Numbered from the stretch's first letter, positions 8,842 to 18,766 are shown. The stretch: DNA of 64,000 bases from Lunatimonas salinarum (GCF_017811155.1 NZ_JACVCV010000005.1:186001-250000), one strand, 5' to 3'. Program-made: numbers and translations. Notes: generated by a model not told the origin, from the sequence alone.

Positions 8842-9921
8842 ATGTTTGTAATAGAAAGGGATATTTATTTGGTAAAGCGCATGAGGGCTGTTGTAGTATT
8901 ATTCTTTTTAATGTCTTTGTTCCTGTTTTTCAGCGTCTACATTTCGCCGGAGGTCTTGTCCTATACCGGACTTCTGCCTCTTCTGATTCCGGTGTTTATG
9001 ATTTTCAACCTGTTTTTGGTAGTACTTTTTTTATTCGGTAAAACCCGACTTATCCTATATCCCTTAATTGTGTTAGTTATTGGCTGGAAGTTTTTCCCGA
9101 TCACCTTCCAATGGAATCAACCTTCCTCGCCCGAAGGGGGACTTGTACTGCTCAGCTTCAATGCAATGCATTTCAACCAATCTTGGAGTACTAAAAGCAA
9201 AGAAGCTATTAGCAATTCCATCGAATGGGCGAGAAAATACCCAGCTGACATAAAGTGCTTTCAGGAATTTCATCAGGATTTTTCAACTCCGTCTCGAAAC
9301 GCATTAAAGCTAATCAGTAACGAAGGAGAATATCATTACAAATATCACCCCTTCGGTGGCAACAAAAAGAGATCACAAGGCCTGGCGATTTTTAGCAAGT
9401 ACCCGATTGTCAATGACGGAACCGTTTTCGACAACCAAACCAACAACGGGACGATTTTTGTCGACGTGAAGGTAGCCAAAGACACCATCCGTGTCTACAA
9501 CACCCATTTGGAATCCATGAACATTCCCGCCCAACAACTTGGCGAGTTGGAGGGTATCAAAAAAAATTACCGGCAAACCATCCGAAAACTCAAAAATGGA
9601 ATCGTGATGCGTGCAAGGCAGATAGAGATGCTGATGGAACATATAGCCCAATCTCCCTATCCGGTGATATTGGCAGGAGACTTCAATGACGTCCCATACA
9701 GCTACACGTACTTTACAGTACGCTCCACGCTCCAAAATGCATTTGAAGCCGCCGGAAGGGGCTTTGGGTTCACTTATAACAAAGTACTTTTCTTTTTACG
9801 AATAGATCATATTTTCACGGATAAAAAATTCACAATTCACCAATTCAAGACTCACCGGGAGGTAGATTATTCGGATCACTACCCCATATCGACGAAAATA
9901 TCCTGGAAGCCGCCAATTTAA
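8842..9921 (+). CDS. Membrane-anchored endonuclease/exonuclease/phosphatase family protein
   Basis: A 359-residue protein with two or three N-terminal membrane segments (roughly residues 13-32, 37-60 and 65-80), then an EEP-fold domain. Visible EEP motifs are SFNA, QEFHQDF (metal-binding Glu), NTHLES, AGDFNDVP and the C-terminal SDHYP, so the Mg-dependent phosphoesterase site looks complete. Substrate is not predictable: this Bacteroidota family has nuclease, phosphatase and sphingomyelinase-like members. The catalytic domain follows the last helix and is likely periplasmic. It is followed by composite repeat B and then the M1 peptidase. Confidence 0.9.
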   Translation: MFVIERDIYLVKRMRAVVVLFFLMSLFLFFSVYISPEVLSYTGLLPLLIPVFMIFNLFLVVLFLFGKTRLILYPLIVLVIGWKFFPITFQWNQPSSPEGGLVLLSFNAMHFNQSWSTKSKEAISNSIEWARKYPADIKCFQEFHQDFSTPSRNALKLISNEGEYHYKYHPFGGNKKRSQGLAIFSKYPIVNDGTVFDNQTNNGTIFVDVKVAKDTIRVYNTHLESMNIPAQQLGELEGIKKNYRQTIRKLKNGIVMRARQIEMLMEHIAQSPYPVILAGDFNDVPYSYTYFTVRSTLQNAFEAAGRGFGFTYNKVLFFLRIDHIFTDKKFTIHQFKTHREVDYSDHYPISTKISWKPPI

Positions 9922-9941
9922 TCTTCGTAAAACAGACGGTT

Positions 9942-10022
9942 GAAATCGAGCCTGTCTGCCGACCTTTAGGCAGGCATCCCGATAAACCTAGACAAGTTGT
10001 GACCTTTGAAAAATCAATTTAA
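9942..10022 (+). repeat. Upstream hairpin module of composite repeat B
   Basis: Plus-strand partner of the module at 5501-5578. It starts GAAATCGAGCCTGTC, forms the stem GCCTGTC/GGCAGGC (9950-9956 with 9969-9975, one wobble pair), then runs through CCCGATAAACCTAGACAA to the 97-bp repeat. It lies in the gap between the EEP gene and the M1 peptidase gene. Confidence 0.75.
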
Positions 10023-10119
10023 GACACATGAAATCGAGCACGACGCAAGCGACACACAGTGGGATGATTATAAACCGTGCGAGATTCCATCTGACCGCTT
10101 AAGAACAAATTATAGACAG
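10023..10119 (+). repeat. Leader repeat, copy B (ends at the M1 peptidase start)
   Basis: A 97-bp copy starting GACACATGAAATCGAGC and ending TTATAGACAG directly before the ATG at 10120. It keeps a 24-codon MKSSTTQATH ORF that stops at TAA before the gene. In a second frame the repeat is open into the peptidase gene, which would produce a false 38-residue N-terminal extension (THEIEHDASDT) if the upstream in-frame ATG at 10006 were chosen. Confidence 0.85.
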
Positions 10120-11967
10120 ATGAAACATATAATCTCCTTTACATTCGCATTATTTGGCATTACTATCACGCTTCCTGGAGCACTGCTTGCCCAATCGGAT
10201 AGGTGGCAGCAATCCATTAGCTATCAAATGGACGTGGACATGGATGTGGTTTCCAACCGATACACCGGAAAACAAACCATCGCCTATACCAATAATTCCC
10301 CCGACACACTCGACCGATTTTTCTTCCACCTTTACTACAACGCCTTCCAGCCCAATAGTATGATGGATGTTCGCTCCAGGTCCATAGCTGATCCTGACCG
10401 AAGGGTGTTGGACAGAATCCTCAAGCTAAAGCCCGATGAAATTGGCTACTTACATATTCAATCGCTAAAGATGAATGGTATGGAGGTTTCATTTGAGGAA
10501 GTAGAAACTATTCTTGAAGCGGATTTACCCATGCCAATTCTTCCTAATAGCACCGTATTATTTGAAACAACTTTTGAAGGACAAGTGCCCCTACAGGTAA
10601 GAAGGGCGGGGCGGGACAGCCAGGAAGGGGTGCGCTATTCCATGGCGCAATGGTATCCAAAAATAGCTAACTACGATTATCAGGGATGGCATGCAAACCC
10701 CTATGTAGGTCGGGAGTTTTATGGAATCTGGGGCGATTTTGACGTAAAGATACGTATTGACAAATCATATGTCTTGGGTGGAACCGGATACCTTCAGAAC
10801 GCCAACGAAATAGGGCATGGCTACCAAGATGCTGGAGTGCAGGTTCCCACACCTACCGGCGACAAACTTACCTGGCACTTTTATGCACCTAGGGTACATG
10901 ATTTCATGTGGGCAGCAGACCCTAAATATACCCATGATAAAATTGAAATGGAAAATGGCACCACTATTCACCATCTCTACATTAAAAATTCACAGACTGC
11001 TGCCAATTGGGAGAAGCTAAAAACCTACACTCCTGCAGCCATTGAATTCATGAACAAACACTTTGGCCATTATCCTTACAAACAATTTTCTGTAATTCAA
11101 GGTGGTGACGGTGGTATGGAATATCCCATGTCTACCTTGATTACGGGACAGCGCCCGTTGGGCAGCTTGGTTGGAGTGATGGTGCACGAACTAATACATA
11201 GCTGGTTTCATGGCGTGTTGGGCAGCAACGAAAGCCTTTATCCCTGGATGGATGAAGGATTCACCACCTATGCAGGTAGTTTGGTCATGGCAGCCATTTA
11301 CGCCGATGAACCCTCGGACTTTCCACACAGAGGTTCCTATGCCAGCTATGAAAGGCTGGCCACATCGGGTCTGGAAGAGCCCATGTCTACCCACTCCGAC
11401 CACTACCACACCAATACGGCGTATGGAGCCGCCTCCTATTCAAAGGGAGCGTTGTTCCTCACCCAGTTGGGATACATCATGGGCGAGGATCATTTAGCAA
11501 AAGGCATGCTAAAGTATTGGGACACCTGGCAATTCAAACAGCCTAACGCCAACGATATTACCAGGATAATGGAAAAACAAAGCGGATTGGAGCTGGATTG
11601 GTTTAAGGAATATTGGGTAAATTCCACCAAAACCATTGACTATGCCATACAATCTGTTTCAGCAGAAGGAAACAAAACCGAAATTACATTAAGTAGAGAA
11701 GGACAAATGCCAATGCCTGTTGATTTGGTGATTACCTTTAAGGATGGAAAAAAGGAGATGGTCTACCTGCCTCTTGTTATTCAGCGTGGGGAAAAACCAG
11801 AAGAAACAGGTGCACCAAAACGCATACATACCGAGAGATGGCCGTGGACCCACACCGAAAAAACCATACAACTAGACAGGTCACTTTCAACCATTCAATC
11901 CATTGAAATTGATCCATCGATGCGCATGGCCGATATAGACCGTGAAAATAACCGCTTCGACAATTAG
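10120..11967 (+). CDS. M1 family metallopeptidase (aminopeptidase N-like), secreted
   Basis: A 615-residue zinc peptidase. The start is set at ATG 10120, because the protein then begins with a standard signal peptide (MKHIISFTFALFG ending LLAQ); an upstream in-frame ATG at 10006 would add 38 residues encoded by the repeat. The active site is complete: GGMEYP substrate motif, HELIH at 356-360 and the third zinc ligand E379 in WMDEGFTTY, exactly HEXXH-X18-E. It cleaves N-terminal residues from peptides in the periplasm or outside the cell. It is transcribed alone, behind repeat copy B. Confidence 0.94.
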   Translation: MKHIISFTFALFGITITLPGALLAQSDRWQQSISYQMDVDMDVVSNRYTGKQTIAYTNNSPDTLDRFFFHLYYNAFQPNSMMDVRSRSIADPDRRVLDRILKLKPDEIGYLHIQSLKMNGMEVSFEEVETILEADLPMPILPNSTVLFETTFEGQVPLQVRRAGRDSQEGVRYSMAQWYPKIANYDYQGWHANPYVGREFYGIWGDFDVKIRIDKSYVLGGTGYLQNANEIGHGYQDAGVQVPTPTGDKLTWHFYAPRVHDFMWAADPKYTHDKIEMENGTTIHHLYIKNSQTAANWEKLKTYTPAAIEFMNKHFGHYPYKQFSVIQGGDGGMEYPMSTLITGQRPLGSLVGVMVHELIHSWFHGVLGSNESLYPWMDEGFTTYAGSLVMAAIYADEPSDFPHRGSYASYERLATSGLEEPMSTHSDHYHTNTAYGAASYSKGALFLTQLGYIMGEDHLAKGMLKYWDTWQFKQPNANDITRIMEKQSGLELDWFKEYWVNSTKTIDYAIQSVSAEGNKTEITLSREGQMPMPVDLVITFKDGKKEMVYLPLVIQRGEKPEETGAPKRIHTERWPWTHTEKTIQLDRSLSTIQSIEIDPSMRMADIDRENNRFDN

Positions 11968-12013
11968 CTGCGCATTTTATCCCAAGTCAGCCCTCAAAGA
12001 CCAGAACACTAAA

Positions 12014-12047
12014 AAACCCCAAGGACAAAATCCCTGGGGTTTGAACA
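12014..12047 (-). terminator. Rho-independent terminator of the RND efflux operon
   Basis: Read on the minus strand: AAACCCCAGGGA, a 5-base loop, TCCTTGGGGTTT, then a run of T. All 12 pairs form if one G-U is allowed. On the plus strand the same site has an A-C mismatch and few T residues, so it serves the minus-strand operon ending at 12078. Confidence 0.8.
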
Positions 12048-12077
12048 CTTAAAAAACCACCAACCTTTAATAAAATC

Positions 12078-15000
12078 TTATTTCAACCGTCTTAGCGCCA
12101 TGCTTACCTTGTCGGTCAACAAGTACATCACCGGTACTATTACTAACGTTAAAAAGGTAGCAAAGATTAAACCAAATATAACAGTCCAAGCCATTGGCCC
12201 CCAAAAATCTGCATTATCACCTCCGGTATAGAACTGAGGGTCAAAGGAAGACATCAGTGTGCTGAAATTGATATTCATCCCCAAAGCCAAGGGAATCAAC
12301 CCCAAAACGGTAGTGATTGCCGTCAACAACACGGGTCTCAACCTCGTCTTGCCCCCTTGAATAATGCTCCCTAAGAGTTCTGGAAAGGGGAGAAATTCTC
12401 CCTCCCGGACGCCAAGTTCTTCCCGCTTGCGTTCTCGAACGAGATTGGTATAGTCAATAAGTACGATCGCATTATTAACTACCACCCCTGCCAAGGATAT
12501 GATGCCTATTCCAGTCATGATAATAACGAAATCCATATTAAAGGCGACCAGACCCAAAAACACCCCTATCGTGCTGAACACGACAGATCCCATAATGATA
12601 AACGGGCTGGCGATCGAGTTGAACTGAGCGACGATAATCAGGAAAATGACAGAAACTGCGATCAGCAAGGCTCTGGTGAGAAACTCGGCCGACTTGGCTT
12701 GCTCTTCTTGTTCACCCGTAAATTTGACCGAAATTCCGTCCGGGACTTCCACATTATTAAAAAGTGCCTTGATTCGCTGATTGATTTCGGTTGCATTGTA
12801 TCCTTCTGTCACGTTGGAGGATAAGGTAATCACCCGGTTCAGGTCTTTCCGCTTTACCGACCCAAAGGTCGAGCTGTATTCCAAATCTGCCACGGCGGAA
12901 ATGGGGATCTCCTTCAGGTTTCCAAATTTATCCCGAAAATTAATCTTTTTATTTATCAATGCCGCTACATCGTAGCGGTGCTCGTCGGCCAGCCTTAATT
13001 GGATCGGGTAATCATCCTCTCCCTCTTTAAATTTAGATACTTCGAGGCCAAATAGGGCAGTTCTTAGCTCTGTTGCAATGGTGTTGGTTGACAACCCGAA
13101 TCTTCGCGCATTTTCCCTATTGATATTTACGATCAACTCGGGATTACCTGCTTCCAAATCTGACTTCAATTCCTCTATACCTTCTATATTAGCCTCATCG
13201 ATTATTCGCCGCGCCTCTGATACAAATTCAACCAATTGGTTAAATACTTCTCCGCTTATCTCAATATTGATAGGTTTACCAACAGGGGGCCCGGCAGCCT
13301 GTTTTCCAACGGTAATTTGAACTCCGGGGAATCCATCGGCCAAATCCCTTATTTCATCCATAATGTGGTTGGTGTTTATGCCTTCCCGATATTGGTATTC
13401 AACAAAAGCCAGGGTAATCTTGGCTTTGTGAGGGGTAGCGGCGCCACTTGGCCCCTCCATGGCATCGCCTGTCCCTTCTCCTATCTGTGTAATTACCGAC
13501 TCGATAATGTGTTCATAAGGGGCAAGAACCTGGGAAAGCTTTCCCTCAAAATCCCTTACCAGTGAGTTGGTAGCCTCAATATCTGTTCCGATGGGCTTTT
13601 CCAAGTACACATTTACCAACGCTGGTTGATTGTCCGGGAAAAACAGAACTTGGGGAGCCCTAATCCCCAATAGAACGATCGAAAACACCAACAAAACCAG
13701 CGTCCCCCCAAAAAACAGGTAGGGATTCCTTCCCCGCAGCGCAAAAAGCAGGGTTTTTTCGTAGAAATTCTCTAATAACGCCAAAAACACATTTTGAAAC
13801 CAAACAATTGCCTTCCTCATAACAAAGACATTCAACAAGGTCAAGATGGCAACCAGCATAAAAACGTTTGCTAAGATCATATAACCGGGAAGGTATAATA
13901 ACAACCCGATAATCCCTGCAGCCGCCGCAAACATCACCTGCTTTCCTTTGGGCTTGTCCTTACTCAAGTCCTGCACCTTCATGTACATGGCCGTTAGGAC
14001 AGGATTGATCACAAGTGCCACGAACAAAGAAGAGGAAAGAACAATGATAAGGGTAATGGGTAGGTATTTCATGAATTCCCCTACGATATCGTCCCAAAAA
14101 GCCAACGGCAAGAAAGCCGCTAGTGTAGTCGCTGTAGAGGTAATGATCGGCCAAGCCACCTCCCCAACTCCTTCTTTAGCGGCTTGAACAGACGATTTCC
14201 CTTCCTGCATCAAGCGGTAAATGTTTTCAACTACCACGATCCCGTTATCCACCAACATACCCAAAGCAAGGATAAGCGAGAACAACACCATTAGATTTAG
14301 GGTGATTCCAAAGGAATTCAACACCAGAAAGGAAATAAACATGGAGAGAGGGATCGCAATGCCAACAAAAAGAGCATTTCGAAAACCAAGGAAAAACATT
14401 AACACCAAGACCACAAATATTACGCCCAGGATGATGCTATTTTCCAAATCCTTCACCTGTGCACGCGTGGTTTTTGACTGATCATTGGTGATTGAGATCT
14501 CCAAATCCTCTGGAAAACGATCTGATTTTGCTTTGTCGATGATTTTCTTTATTTCATCGGAAGCGTCCAACAGGTTCTCGCCGCTTCGTTTGACCACATT
14601 CACCGTAACCACCGGCAGTTGTTTGCTGCGGGCATAGCTATCACGCTCTTTGAAACTGTCACGCACAACAGCCACGTCTCGAACATATACTATCTTTTGC
14701 TCCTCGGTTTTGACGATCACATCTTCGATCTCGCTGGCTACTTCGAATTCGCCGGTTATTCGCAGCGTGCGCCTAAAATCACCGGAAAGCAAATTTCCGC
14801 CAGAGATGGTCACATTTTCTCCCCTTACCGCATCGGAAATATCCGAAAAGGTAACCCCCATAGCTTCCATTTTGAAAATATCGGCATCAATACGTATTTC
14901 CCGCTCAATGGTTCCACGGAGTTCTGCCTTGGATACCTGAGGCAACTTTTCTATTTCATCTTCCAGAAACTCCCCAAACTTTTTAAGCTCTACTTCCGAA

Positions 15001-15479
15001 TAATCTCCCGATATGTTGATATTCATGATCGGAAAATCAGAAGTATTGACTTCCAATACATCCGGGTCGCGATCCAAATCGGTAGGGAGCTCACTTTTCG
15101 ACTTGTCCACCGCATCCTTCACGTCTTGCAATGCCTTCGATATCTCTACATTGGGATTAAATTCAATCACAATGGAAGAAAAATCCTGGACAGACGTTGA
15201 TCGGATATCCTTTATATTATTGATTGATTTCAGTTCCTTTTCGATAGGCCGGGTGATAAGGTTTTCCATATCAACGGGTGAGTTGCCCGGATAGGCCGTA
15301 CCTACATACACCGTGGGAATTACCACCTCTGGAAAACTTTCCTTTGGCATGGTGGTATAGGCAAAAATTCCTAAAAACGCAATAATAAACGTAAGAATGA
15401 CCACCGATGTCCGGTTACTGACCGCCAAACTAGACAGACCAAACTCTCTGGTGACTTCTTTTTTATTTTTCTCCTCCAT
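12078..15479 (-). CDS. RND efflux pump inner-membrane subunit (AcrB/HAE1-type)
   Basis: A 1133-residue proton-driven resistance-nodulation-division transporter. The N-terminal helix near residue 25 is followed by a large periplasmic loop, a TM bundle (SFGITLNLMVLFSLILALGMLVDN, with the charged residues of the proton relay), a second periplasmic loop and a C-terminal TM bundle. It is longer than the usual ~1040 residues: about 80 extra hydrophobic residues sit between the two halves (after VINPVLTAMYMK), a feature of Bacteroidota members. It forms a tripartite pump with the adaptor 9 bp upstream and the TolC protein beyond. Substrates (drugs, metals or lipids) cannot be read. Confidence 0.95.
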   Translation of the reverse strand: MEEKNKKEVTREFGLSSLAVSNRTSVVILTFIIAFLGIFAYTTMPKESFPEVVIPTVYVGTAYPGNSPVDMENLITRPIEKELKSINNIKDIRSTSVQDFSSIVIEFNPNVEISKALQDVKDAVDKSKSELPTDLDRDPDVLEVNTSDFPIMNINISGDYSEVELKKFGEFLEDEIEKLPQVSKAELRGTIEREIRIDADIFKMEAMGVTFSDISDAVRGENVTISGGNLLSGDFRRTLRITGEFEVASEIEDVIVKTEEQKIVYVRDVAVVRDSFKERDSYARSKQLPVVTVNVVKRSGENLLDASDEIKKIIDKAKSDRFPEDLEISITNDQSKTTRAQVKDLENSIILGVIFVVLVLMFFLGFRNALFVGIAIPLSMFISFLVLNSFGITLNLMVLFSLILALGMLVDNGIVVVENIYRLMQEGKSSVQAAKEGVGEVAWPIITSTATTLAAFLPLAFWDDIVGEFMKYLPITLIIVLSSSLFVALVINPVLTAMYMKVQDLSKDKPKGKQVMFAAAAGIIGLLLYLPGYMILANVFMLVAILTLLNVFVMRKAIVWFQNVFLALLENFYEKTLLFALRGRNPYLFFGGTLVLLVFSIVLLGIRAPQVLFFPDNQPALVNVYLEKPIGTDIEATNSLVRDFEGKLSQVLAPYEHIIESVITQIGEGTGDAMEGPSGAATPHKAKITLAFVEYQYREGINTNHIMDEIRDLADGFPGVQITVGKQAAGPPVGKPINIEISGEVFNQLVEFVSEARRIIDEANIEGIEELKSDLEAGNPELIVNINRENARRFGLSTNTIATELRTALFGLEVSKFKEGEDDYPIQLRLADEHRYDVAALINKKINFRDKFGNLKEIPISAVADLEYSSTFGSVKRKDLNRVITLSSNVTEGYNATEINQRIKALFNNVEVPDGISVKFTGEQEEQAKSAEFLTRALLIAVSVIFLIIVAQFNSIASPFIIMGSVVFSTIGVFLGLVAFNMDFVIIMTGIGIISLAGVVVNNAIVLIDYTNLVRERKREELGVREGEFLPFPELLGSIIQGGKTRLRPVLLTAITTVLGLIPLALGMNINFSTLMSSFDPQFYTGGDNADFWGPMAWTVIFGLIFATFLTLVIVPVMYLLTDKVSMALRRLK

Positions 15480-15488
15480 AACCTAATC

Positions 15489-16625
15489 TTAGTAAGTGGT
15501 ATCGATTTTTACGGGCATATTGTTACCCACTTCACGGAAGCCTTTGTCCACCAATTGTTCATTACCCGTCAATCCTTCCAATATTTCTGTCTCATCGCCT
15601 TGAGTCATTCCCCGCTTGATGTAGCGCTTGATGGCATTCCCTTGTTCCACCATAAATACGTAATCTCCCTTATTATCCTGCAAAATCAAATAGTTGGGCA
15701 CTATCACAGCATCCTCTTGACGATAGTCATTGATCCTGAGTACCGAAATCATATTAGGCTTCACCAATGGTATGGATGGAAGAAACACCTCTACCTTAAA
15801 CGTCCTGTTGTTTGGGTTGATTACCGATCCTACGGCACTAACCTTTGTCCGAAGTCTATAATCAATAGAAGGAAAAACAACCTCTACCGAGTCCCCCCGC
15901 TGTAATACTCCTACATATTTTTCAGATACATCTCCCTCGATGAATAGATCACTTTCTCCCACAAAGTTCAGCATAGGAGACCCTGGCTGTACTAATTCCC
16001 CTAACCTAACCATGACACTCTCTACGGTTCCGTCAAAGGGTGCCCGAACGACTGTCCGATCCTTTTGAGTCTGTAGGGAAGCCAAGGATTTCTCCAAATT
16101 CTCCTTTCGGTTTTTCACCTCCAAAAACTGTATTTCCGTCCCGATCTGCTGATCCCAAAGTCGCTTTTGACGTTCATAAAGCACCTCTGCCAACTCCAAT
16201 TGGCTGCGAAGTTCATCGATATTTCTGTCTACCGACTCTGCATCTATGCGGGCCAATACCTGTCCACGCTTCACCTGCATCCCCTCCACGGCAACCACCT
16301 CCTGAATACGTCCGGGCACCTCGGCGCTGATATTGACGTTCTTTTTTGAAAGAACAGAGCCTGTGATCTCCACAAAATGGGAAAAATATCCCGTCTTGGG
16401 AGTTACGGTGGTCACTAATACTTCTTTGCGTTGCGCCCTGCCAAAAGAGGGATCAACCGCAGAAATCTCCGCAATCAGGGCATCCATCTTGGCCCTCAGC
16501 TCTGCCGCTTCTTTTTGGTAACGTTCCAATTCCAATTTCTTTTCTGCCAACTCATCTACCTTTTTCTCGCAGGCAAAAGAAAGGGACAGGAGGCCGACTA
16601 ATAAAAATAAAGAATATGTTTTCAT
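15489..16625 (-). CDS. RND efflux periplasmic adaptor (membrane fusion protein)
   Basis: A 378-residue lipoprotein-type adaptor: signal then SFAC (C19), a short coiled coil (residues 22-60), biotinyl-lipoyl-like segments (ISAEVPGRIQEV and VRAPFDGTVESV) flanking a helical hairpin, a beta-barrel and a membrane-proximal domain. It links the inner-membrane RND pump to the TolC channel. It lies between those two genes in the operon, 105 bp after the TolC stop. The bases before its ATG (AATTATAGACGT) resemble the end of the leader repeat, but the rest of the repeat is absent. Confidence 0.94.
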   Translation of the reverse strand: MKTYSLFLLVGLLSLSFACEKKVDELAEKKLELERYQKEAAELRAKMDALIAEISAVDPSFGRAQRKEVLVTTVTPKTGYFSHFVEITGSVLSKKNVNISAEVPGRIQEVVAVEGMQVKRGQVLARIDAESVDRNIDELRSQLELAEVLYERQKRLWDQQIGTEIQFLEVKNRKENLEKSLASLQTQKDRTVVRAPFDGTVESVMVRLGELVQPGSPMLNFVGESDLFIEGDVSEKYVGVLQRGDSVEVVFPSIDYRLRTKVSAVGSVINPNNRTFKVEVFLPSIPLVKPNMISVLRINDYRQEDAVIVPNYLILQDNKGDYVFMVEQGNAIKRYIKRGMTQGDETEILEGLTGNEQLVDKGFREVGNNMPVKIDTTY

Positions 16626-16730
16626 ACGTCTATAATTGTCTTTATATATTGGTGTAGAATCTTGAGCAGGTAGGATATCCTGGTGATGATACCTATCGCC
16701 CTTTCATTTGGTTTGATGAATGCTTTGCGT

Positions 16731-18128
16731 TTACTTTAGAATTCCGAGTGATTTTTCAACCTCTACCTGTGCAATCAATGCATCGTAAAGTGCCGAATAG
16801 TAGTTGGTTTCCGCCTCCTTCAGTGCGGCATCGGCCTCCACAAGCTCAAAGTTGGAACCCACTCCCTCCTGGTACTTAATCTTGGTCATGTTAAATACCT
16901 CGCTGGCAAGCTCTCGATTTTCGCGCTGCACCTCTAGAGCCTTAAGTGCATTTTTCAGATTCTGCTTAGATTGCAGTGCTTCTACTTTGATGCTTTGCTC
17001 GGTATTGAACTTCAGGTTTTCCAACTGCCTTATCTGCACCCGGTTTTGTTGGATGGCATAGCTCTTGCGAAGTCCATCAAAAACAGGGATACTTAACCTA
17101 AAACCAACGAAGGATGAAGAGAACCACCTATCTGCCTGATACACATTTCGAAGACTCTGAGCACCGGTTACCCGCTGAAAAGTTCCAAATGCAGACATAT
17201 TGGGGATATATTGAACTTGATTGTTTTTCATATCAAGGGTAGCCAACTCGATATTCTTTTCCAACTGATTGATCTCTACCCGGTTAGAAATCTCTGCTTC
17301 CAGTAGGGAAACCACCTCCCCTTCCTCGATGGCCATATTATCGAAAGACTCCTCCAAAACCACCTCATATTCAAAAGGCACACCTAGCTGTAGCTTGAGC
17401 AGCTGCTTGCTTACATCTATCGCAGAAATAAGCCTGTCAAACTCGGTAGAAACGTTATTGTACTGAACCTTTATTCGAGATATGTCCAGCTTCTCAGCAA
17501 AGCCCGCTTCATACATTGCGGTGGTCTCCTCAAGCAACTGATTTAGTCTTATCAGGTTTCCTTCAATCAATGCTTTTCGCTCTTCATTGACCAAAACAGT
17601 GTAGTAGGCCTTCTTGACATTTTCAATGACATCTATCTCTGCTTTCTCTTTGTCAAAATCCGTCAGCTGCTTGAGGGTTTTTGCGGCCTTTAACCCGACA
17701 AAATACGACCCATTGAAAATCATTTGCTCGATCGTAGTAGTTAAACTGGACTGGTAGTTTACTGCAAATGGGATGACCGTTACATCGGAAGGCTGTTCAT
17801 TCGAAGGAGGAGTCCCAGGATCTCCTTCGCCCCCACCTCCAATAAAATCGCCCGCCTCTGCCGGAAGAATGATTAACGGTGGTTGTAGGTTTTTGGTAAA
17901 TTCCAGGGTACTATTTATCTGAGGCAGACCTTGCGCACGTTGTTCACCGATAGTTCCTTTGGATATCAACACCTCTAATTGTGCATTTTTTGCATCCACA
18001 TTATTTTCAAGCGCATACCGGATACTCTCCTCAAGGGTTAACCGAATCGCTTCCTGCGCAAATACGCCGCCTGGTAGATACCAAAGCAGCATACATATCA
18101 TCAAAATTACCGGTGGTTTGTGTTTCAT
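16731..18128 (-). CDS. TolC family outer-membrane efflux protein
   Basis: A 465-residue protein with a signal peptide (cleavage after VFAQ) and two outer-membrane efflux (OEP) repeats rich in long amphipathic helices. A Gly/Pro-rich insertion (GGGGEGDPGTPPS, residues ~92-104) sits in a surface-loop position. It forms the trimeric exit duct of the RND pump. It starts 5 bp after the TetR stop codon, so it is in the same transcript. The ATG start gives a good signal peptide. Confidence 0.93.
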   Translation of the reverse strand: MKHKPPVILMICMLLWYLPGGVFAQEAIRLTLEESIRYALENNVDAKNAQLEVLISKGTIGEQRAQGLPQINSTLEFTKNLQPPLIILPAEAGDFIGGGGEGDPGTPPSNEQPSDVTVIPFAVNYQSSLTTTIEQMIFNGSYFVGLKAAKTLKQLTDFDKEKAEIDVIENVKKAYYTVLVNEERKALIEGNLIRLNQLLEETTAMYEAGFAEKLDISRIKVQYNNVSTEFDRLISAIDVSKQLLKLQLGVPFEYEVVLEESFDNMAIEEGEVVSLLEAEISNRVEINQLEKNIELATLDMKNNQVQYIPNMSAFGTFQRVTGAQSLRNVYQADRWFSSSFVGFRLSIPVFDGLRKSYAIQQNRVQIRQLENLKFNTEQSIKVEALQSKQNLKNALKALEVQRENRELASEVFNMTKIKYQEGVGSNFELVEADAALKEAETNYYSALYDALIAQVEVEKSLGILK

Positions 18129-18133
18129 GTTTG

Positions 18134-18742
18134 TTATAGCTGATGGTTCATTTGTTCTTGATAGGCAACTCTTCCTTTTTCGGTAAACATCCCATGGAGA
18201 AAATGATCAAAAATCTGCAATTGGACTTGTCCCAAATCGACCTTTGAAGGACTGAATCTCGAAGGGTCTAACATCAGGGAGATCTGCTCCAGCGGCAACA
18301 AAGCCAACAACCTCGCATTGATCTCAGGTCTAAAATAACCCAGTTCCTTACCCCGTTCGATTAAATCCTCCAGATTCCGAATGGCATATTCCTCCTTAAA
18401 TTGCTCAAAAAGAGCCCAACTCTCTGGGTAATATCTTTTAATCTCATTCAAAACCATGGGATGCATGTCCGTAAAACGCTCCCGTAGAAACCTGGAAAAT
18501 TCAATCAAGTGTTCTATCACACCATCCTTACCTGCCTCCATTTCCTTTAATTTGCAGGCGTTCTTCTCCAACTCCCGAAAAAAAGTTTCGTAAACCAGTT
18601 CCTTTTTATCTTTGAATTCCTGGTAGATGGTCTTCTTCGAGATTCCCGCTTCCCGGGCTATCTGATCCATGGTAACTGACTTAATCCCAGCAGTTGAAAA
18701 CTCCCGAATAGCCACAGAAATGATCTTGTCTCTCGTTTCCAA
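18134..18742 (-). CDS. TetR family repressor of the RND efflux operon
   Basis: A 202-residue TetR regulator. The N-terminal helix-turn-helix (residues 5-50: DKIISVAIREF, AGISKKTIYQEFKDK) is standard; the C-terminal ligand domain is variable. It begins with TTG at 18742; no ATG is available upstream in frame before the promoter. It is the first gene of the operon TetR-TolC-adaptor-RND, so it probably represses its own promoter, released by a pump substrate. The promoter (18767-18798) lies about 25 bp upstream. Confidence 0.92.
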   Translation of the reverse strand: METRDKIISVAIREFSTAGIKSVTMDQIAREAGISKKTIYQEFKDKKELVYETFFRELEKNACKLKEMEAGKDGVIEHLIEFSRFLRERFTDMHPMVLNEIKRYYPESWALFEQFKEEYAIRNLEDLIERGKELGYFRPEINARLLALLPLEQISLMLDPSRFSPSKVDLGQVQLQIFDHFLHGMFTEKGRVAYQEQMNHQL

Positions 18743-18766
18743 TGATGTATACGCTAAATATTAGAC

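Noticed and set aside
10006-10119. 38-residue N-terminal part of the M1 peptidase frame
   Set aside because: It is encoded by the leader repeat and precedes a proper signal peptide beginning at 10120.
14619-15200. 193-residue plus-strand frame
   Set aside because: Lies antisense inside the RND pump gene; composition of a shadow frame, no recognisable domain.
16605-16650. Possible fourth leader repeat copy before the RND adaptor gene
   Set aside because: Only about 12 bases (AATTATAGAC before the ATG) match; the 35-base core is absent.
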